Shown: positions 17,853 through 22,919 of the stretch, piece after piece
Numbering within the stretch: the first letter of the stretch is position 1
Layout of the letters: each line of letters begins with the position of its first letter
Assembly: GCA_009801015.1 (NCBI GenBank)
Contig: VHZZ01000012.1
Span: forward strand, 443,202-466,120
Origin: Silene noctiflora
Lineage: Eukaryota; Streptophyta; Magnoliopsida; Caryophyllales; Caryophyllaceae
Reading direction: 5' to 3'
DNA: 22,919 nucleotides
Position numbers and translations under genes: made by a program
Notes under the pieces: generated by a model
What the model saw: only the letters and a program-made list of their open reading frames with translations
What the model was told of the DNA's origin: nothing
The model's database searches: none

Positions 17853-20800
17853 CGTACCGGCACAATCAAATGTCCTCTGTTGCTTCTTAAAATTTGTGTG
17901 GTTTCTTTACCTAACCCAATAAATCATACTAATGATTTTCGGACATTTTTTTTTCCGGGACTGGAAATTCCCGAAAAACGTGTATTAGACACTTAAATTT
18001 GACCCATTTAATAGGTCGTGTCGGGTCATGCTTATTTTCCTCCTTGTTTTTCTTTCACATAAAAAGGGTCGCTTCATAAGTTACCGTATTCGATTTTCAG
18101 CCCTACATAACAAGTATTCATCTATTTTTAATCCGCACGTCATTTTCGTCTGAGACTCATTTATAGCATACCGGCACAATCAAATGTCCTCTGTTGCTTC
18201 TCAAAATTTGTGTGGTTACTTTATCTAACCCAATAAACCATCAGTATGATTTACGGACATTTTTTCCCGGGACTGTAAATTGCCGAAAAACGTGTATTAT
18301 ACATCTAATTTGACCCGTGTGGGAGGTCGTGACGTGTCATGTTTCTTTTCCTCTCGGTTTTTCTTTCGTGTGATAGGGGTCACTTCTTGATTACCGTATT
18401 CGATTTACAGCCCTAAATAACAAGTATTCATCTATTTTTAAGCCGTACGTGATTTTCGTCCGAGACTCGTTTATAGCGTATCGACACAATCAAATATCCT
18501 CTGTTGCTTCTCAAAATTTGTGTGGTTTCTTTATCTGACCCAATAAACCATACATATGATTTTCGGACATTTTTTTCCGGAACTGAAAATTACCGAAAAA
18601 CGTGTATTAGACATTTAAATTTGATCCAATAAGTAGGTCGTGTCGAGTCATTCCTATTTTCCTCCTTGTTTTTCATTCACGTGATAGGGGTCGGTTCATA
18701 AGTTACCGTATTCGATTTTCATCCCTGCATAAGAAGTATTCATCTATTTTTAAGTCGCACGTGATATTCGTCCGAGACTCATTTATAGCATACCGGTACA
18801 ATCAAATGTCGTCTGTTGCTTCTTAAAATTTTTGTGGTTTCTTTATCAGACCCGATAAACCATCCGTAAGATTTACGAACATTTTCTAGCCGGGACTGTA
18901 AATTCCCGAAAAACGTGTATTATACACTTAAATTTGACCCGTTTGGATGGTCGTGCCGAGTCATGTTTCTTTTTCTCTCGGTTTTTCTTTCACGTGACAG
19001 GGGTCACTTCATAAGTTACCGTATTCGATTTTCAGCCCCAAAAAACAAAAATTCTTCTATTTTTAAGTCGTACGTGATTTTCTTTCGAGACTCGTTTATA
19101 GCGTACCGACACAATCAAATGTCCTCTGTTACTTCTCAAAATTTGTGTGGTTTCTTTATCAGACTCAATAAACCATATATATGATTTTCGGACATTTTTT
19201 TCCGGAACTGAAAATCACCGAAAAACGTGTATTAGACATTTAAATTTGACCCAATTAGTAGGTCGTGTCGGGTCATGCTTATTTTTCTCCTTGTTTTTCA
19301 TTCACGTGATAGGGGTCGGTTCATAAGTTACCGTATTCGATTTTCAGCCCTACATAAGAAGTATTCATCTATTTTTAAGCCGCAGATGATATTCGTCCGA
19401 GACTTGTTTATAGCATACCAGCACAATCAAATGTCCTCTGTTGCTTCTTAAAATTTGTGTGGTTTCTTTACCAGACCCGATAAACCATCCGTAAGATTTA
19501 CGAACATTTTATAGCCGGGACTGTAAATTCTCGAAAAACGTGTATTATACACATAAATTTATCTCGTTTGGAGGGTCGTGTCGAGTCATGTTTCTTTTCC
19601 TCTCGGTTTTTCTTTCACGTGACAGGGGTCGCTTCATAAGTTACCGTATACGATTTTCAGCCCCAAATAACAAGAATTCATCTATTTTTAAGCAGTACGT
19701 GATTTTCGTTCGAGACTCGTTTATCGCGTACTAGCACAATCAAATGTCCTCTGTTACTTCTAAAATTTTGTGTGGTTTCTTTATCTGACCCGTTAAACCA
19801 TCCGTATGATTTACGGAAATTTTTTTTCCGTGACTGTAAATTGCCGAAAAACGTGTATTATACACTTAAATTTGACCCGTTTGTTAGGTCGTGCCTGTCA
19901 TGCTTCTTTTCCCCCTGGTTTTTCTTTCCCGTGACAGGGGTCGCTTCTAGATTACATTATTCGATTTTCAGCCCTAAATAACAAGTATTCAGCTATTTTT
20001 AAGACGTATGTGATTTTCGTCCAAAACTCGTTTATAGCGTACCGGCACAATCAAATGTCCTTTGTTGCTCTTCAAAGTTTGTGTGGTTTCTTTATCCGAC
20101 CCAATAAACCATCCGTAAGATTTACGAATAATTTTTAGCCGGGACTTTAAATTCCCGAAAAACGTGTATTATATACTTATATTTGACCCGTTTAGGAGGT
20201 CCTGTCGGGGCATGTTTTTTTTCCTCTCGTTTCTTCTTTCACTTGATAAGGGTCGCTTCATAAGTTACCGTATTCGATTTTCTGCCCTAAATAACAATTA
20301 TTCATCTATTTTTACGCCGTACGTATTGTTGGCCGAGACTCGTTAATCGTGAACCGGCACAACAAATGTCCTCTGTTGCATCTCAAAATTTGTGTGGTTT
20401 CTTTATCTTACCCGATAAACCATTAGTATGATTTACTTTATAGCATACCGGCACAATCAAATGTCGTCTGTCGCTTCATACGGACATTTTTTCCCAAGAC
20501 TGTAAATTGCCGAAAAACGTGTATTATACACCTAAATTTGACCCGGTTGGGAGGTCGTGACTTGTGACGTGTCATGTTTCTTTTCCTCTCGGTTTTTCTT
20601 TCGTGTGATAGGGGTCGCTTCTTGAATACCGTATTCAATTTACTGCCCTAAATAACAAGTATTCATCTATTTTTAAGTCTTACATGATTTTCGTCTGAGA
20701 CTCGTTTATGGCGTGCCGGCACAATCAAATGTTCTATGTTGATTCTCAAAAGTTGTGTGGTTTGTTTATCTGACCCGATAAACCATCCGTATGATTTTCG

Positions 20801-22452
20801 GACATTTTTTTGCCCGTACGGTAAATTTCCGAAAAACGTTTATTATACACATAAATTTGACCCGCTTGGGAGGTCGTGTCAGGTCATCTCTCTTATCCAC
20901 TCGGTTTTTATTTCACGTGACAGGGGTCGCTTCATGATTACCGAATTCGATTTTCAGCGCCCTAAATAACAAGTATTCATCTATTTTTAAGCCGTACGTG
21001 ATTTTCGTCCGAGACACTTTTATAACGTACCGGAACAATCAAATGTCCTCTGTTGTATCTCAAAATTTGTGTGGTTTATTTATCTGACCTGATAACCCAT
21101 CCGTAAGATTTACGGACATTTTTTAGCAGGGACTGTAAATTCCCGAAAAACGTGTATTATACACTTAAATTTGACCCGTTTGGAAGGTCGTGCCGCGTCA
21201 TGTTTCTTTTCTTCTCGGTTTTTCTTTCACGTGACAGGGGTCACTTCATAATTTACCGTATTCAATTTTCAGCCCTAAATAACAAGTATTCATCTATTTT
21301 GAAGTAGTACGTGATTTTCGCCCGAGACTCGTTTATCGTGTACCGGCACAATCAAATGTCCACTGTTGCTTCTAAAATTTTGTGTGGTTTCTTTATCTGA
21401 CCCGATAAACCATCCGTATGATTTTCGGACATTTTTTTTCCCGGGACTGTAAATTTCCGAAAAACGTGTATTATACATTATTTATACACTTAAATTTGAC
21501 CCGTTTGGAAGGTCATGTCGGGTCATGTTTATTTTCCTCCCGGTTTTTTTCTATCAAGTGACAGGGGTCGCGTCATAAGTTACCGTATTCGATTTTCAGT
21601 TCTAAATAAAAAGTATTTATCTATTTTTATGTCGTACATGATTTTCGTCCAAGACTCCTTTATAGCGTACCGGAACAATCAAACGTCCTCTTTTGCTTCT
21701 CAAAATTTGTGTGGTTTCTTTATCTGACCCGATAAACCATCCGTAAGATTTACGGACATTTTTTAGCCGGGACTGTAAATTCCCGAAAAACGTGTATTAT
21801 ACACTTAAATTTGACCCGTTTGGGAGGTCGTGCCGGGTCATGTTTCTTTTCCTCTCGATTTTTATTTTACGTGACAAGGGTCGCTTAATGAGTACCGTAT
21901 TCGATTTTCAGCCCCAAATAACAAGTATTCATCTATTTTTAAGCCGTACGTGGTTTTCGTCCGAGACTCGTTTATAACGTACCGGAACAATCAAATGTTC
22001 TCTGTTGCTTCTCAAATTTTGTGTGATTTCTTTATCTGACCCGATAAACCATCCGTATGATTTACGGACATTTCTTTGTCGGGACTATAAATTTCCGAAA
22101 AACGTGTATTATACACTTAAATTTGATCCATTTGGTGGGTCGTGTCGGGTCATGGTTCTTTTCCGCCCGGTTTTTCTTTCACGTGACAGGGGTCGCTTCA
22201 TAAGTTACTGTATTCGATTTTCAGCCCTAAATAACAAGCATTCATCTATTTTTACGCGGTACGTGATTTTCGTTCGAGACTCGTTTATCACGTACTGGCA
22301 CTATCAAATGTCCTCTGTTGATTCTGAAAATTTGTATGGTTTCTTTATCTCATCCGATAAACCATCCGTATGATTTACTAACATTTTTTAGCTGGGATTG
22401 TATATTCCCGAAAAAACGTGTATTATATACTTAAATTTGACACGTTTGGTAG
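17853..22452 (+). repeat. ~312-bp satellite array, right arm, outer block
   Basis: About fifteen monomers continue to the CACTA terminus at 22453. A two-monomer unit of about 624 bp is repeated: 18541-19164 and 19165-19790 share CCGGAACTGAAAATNACCG, ATTAGACATTTAAATTTGA, AGTAGGTCGTGTCG and GGGGTCGGTTCATAAG, followed by a companion monomer with GTAAGATTTACGAACATTTT. A related copy begins near 17930. At 20437-20479 a segment from another part of the monomer (TTTATAGCATACCGGCACAA...) interrupts GATTTAC|GGACATT. A small duplication occurs near 21470-21490. Confidence 0.93.
21741..21804. repeat. Three-dyad core of the satellite monomer (representative unit)
   Basis: Within 64 bp lie CCGTAA-GAT-TTACGG (21741-21755), CGGGA-CTGTAAAT-TCCCG (21768-21785) and GTGTA-TTA-TACAC (21792-21804). 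The same three dyads recur in most monomers of both arms. In many units the first dyad is CCGTA-TGATT-TACGG, keeping the arms while the loop varies. They could be protein sites or DNA/RNA hairpins; function is unknown. Confidence 0.7.
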
Positions 22453-22919
22453 CACTAATACAAAAACAGTCTACAACAATGACTATTAACCGTTGTTAAA
22501 ACAAAACACGGGCGTTGTTGAAGCCTCCGTTGTTAAAAGTTTTAACAACTGTTAAATATTTTTAAAAACCCGTTGTTGAAGCTTTATCAACGGTAAATAA
22601 CCGTTGTTACTATAGGCTATCCGTTGTGAAAATATGTATTTGACGCCAATTTGTTTTTGGTAGGAAATTAATGGCAGCGGGTGTTTTAGAAACCGTTGTT
22701 ATATATACATATAACAACGGTTTTAATCTATATAACCGTTGTTATTGTTTTTATTTTATTAAATTGTGAATTCATTAGCAGCATATATACAACCCTGCAT
22801 TAATCAATATTTACATTACATTCAACTTTATATATACCTCAACAGCAGCAGTACCAGCATACATCAACAGCAGCAGCAAACGCAACCGCAGCAGATGAAG
22901 CAACAATAACATTAAGTTG
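22453..22919 (+). mobile_element. Second CACTA transposon, left end, truncated by the window
   Basis: Begins CACTAATACAAAAACAG immediately after satellite sequence; TAG (22450-22452) would be one copy of a 3-bp target duplication. The subterminal zone to about 22745 carries many AACCGTTGTT / AACAACGG motifs in both orientations, including a perfect 14-bp-arm hairpin at 22691-22722 (loop ATAC). Beyond 22790 come CAGCAGCAG-rich tracts without a clear frame. Both terminus and subterminal motif differ from the element at 1-678, so this is another family. Confidence 0.78.

Noticed and set aside
17339..17996. Gly/Phe/Arg-rich frames resembling a glycine-rich protein
   Set aside because: They are translations of GGGTCGGGT repeats inside the hAT-like element and run into satellite on both sides.
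14290..22373. Plus-strand frames of 60-122 codons across the right array
   Set aside because: Same satellite frame as in the left array. Not called as genes; the recurrence is discussed as a low-interest finding.
679..22452. CRISPR-like repeat arrangement
   Set aside because: Repeats are contiguous ~312-bp satellite monomers without spacers, in plant nuclear DNA.

Overview
This window reads as nuclear DNA of a flowering plant, probably a eudicot. It is AT-rich and dense in plant-type transposons (CACTA, Helitron, hAT, SINE, MITE-like, Ty1/copia), and it holds one intron-rich gene of the plant endosulfine/ARPP-19 type. I cannot name the species. From memory, a subtelomeric satellite with a monomer near 310 bp exists in Silene latifolia and would be worth comparing; this is unchecked.

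Layout. (1) 1-678: the terminal part of a CACTA DNA transposon, ending in GTAGTG, with about a dozen copies of a short CTGACGG...CCGTCAG palindrome. (2) 679-5469: a tandem array of a ~312-bp satellite (about 13 monomers) with multi-monomer higher-order repetition. At 2097-2719 it is broken by a 623-bp piece of a Ty1/copia reverse transcriptase/RNase H gene without LTRs. (3) 5470-14234: an ~8.8-kb non-satellite island with two SINE-like insertions, a promoter-like stretch without a gene, several MITE-like elements, a small Helitron, and then a six-exon gene (CDS 9133-13634, + strand) encoding a ~98-aa endosulfine-family protein. A second Helitron lies in its intron 2, and microsatellites and two MITE-like copies lie in its 3.1-kb intron 1. 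(4) 14235-22452: about 25 more monomers of the same satellite in the opposite orientation, interrupted at 17375-17852 by a GGGTCGGGT-rich hAT-like element. (5) 22453-22919: the start of a second, different CACTA element.

The island is therefore a gene flanked by two satellite arrays facing each other in inverted orientation, both invaded by DNA transposons. The only gene I consider functional is the endosulfine-like one: it has canonical GT-AG introns, a continuous frame and the conserved FDSADW core. By family knowledge its product would be a small phosphoprotein that inhibits PP2A-B55 when phosphorylated. The other open frames are chance frames in satellite or microsatellite DNA. I found no convincing new protein system. 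The most unusual features are the inverted-array architecture, the mixed 2-, 3- and 5-monomer higher-order repeats with a conserved three-dyad core, and the Helitron sitting 28 bp from a splice acceptor.
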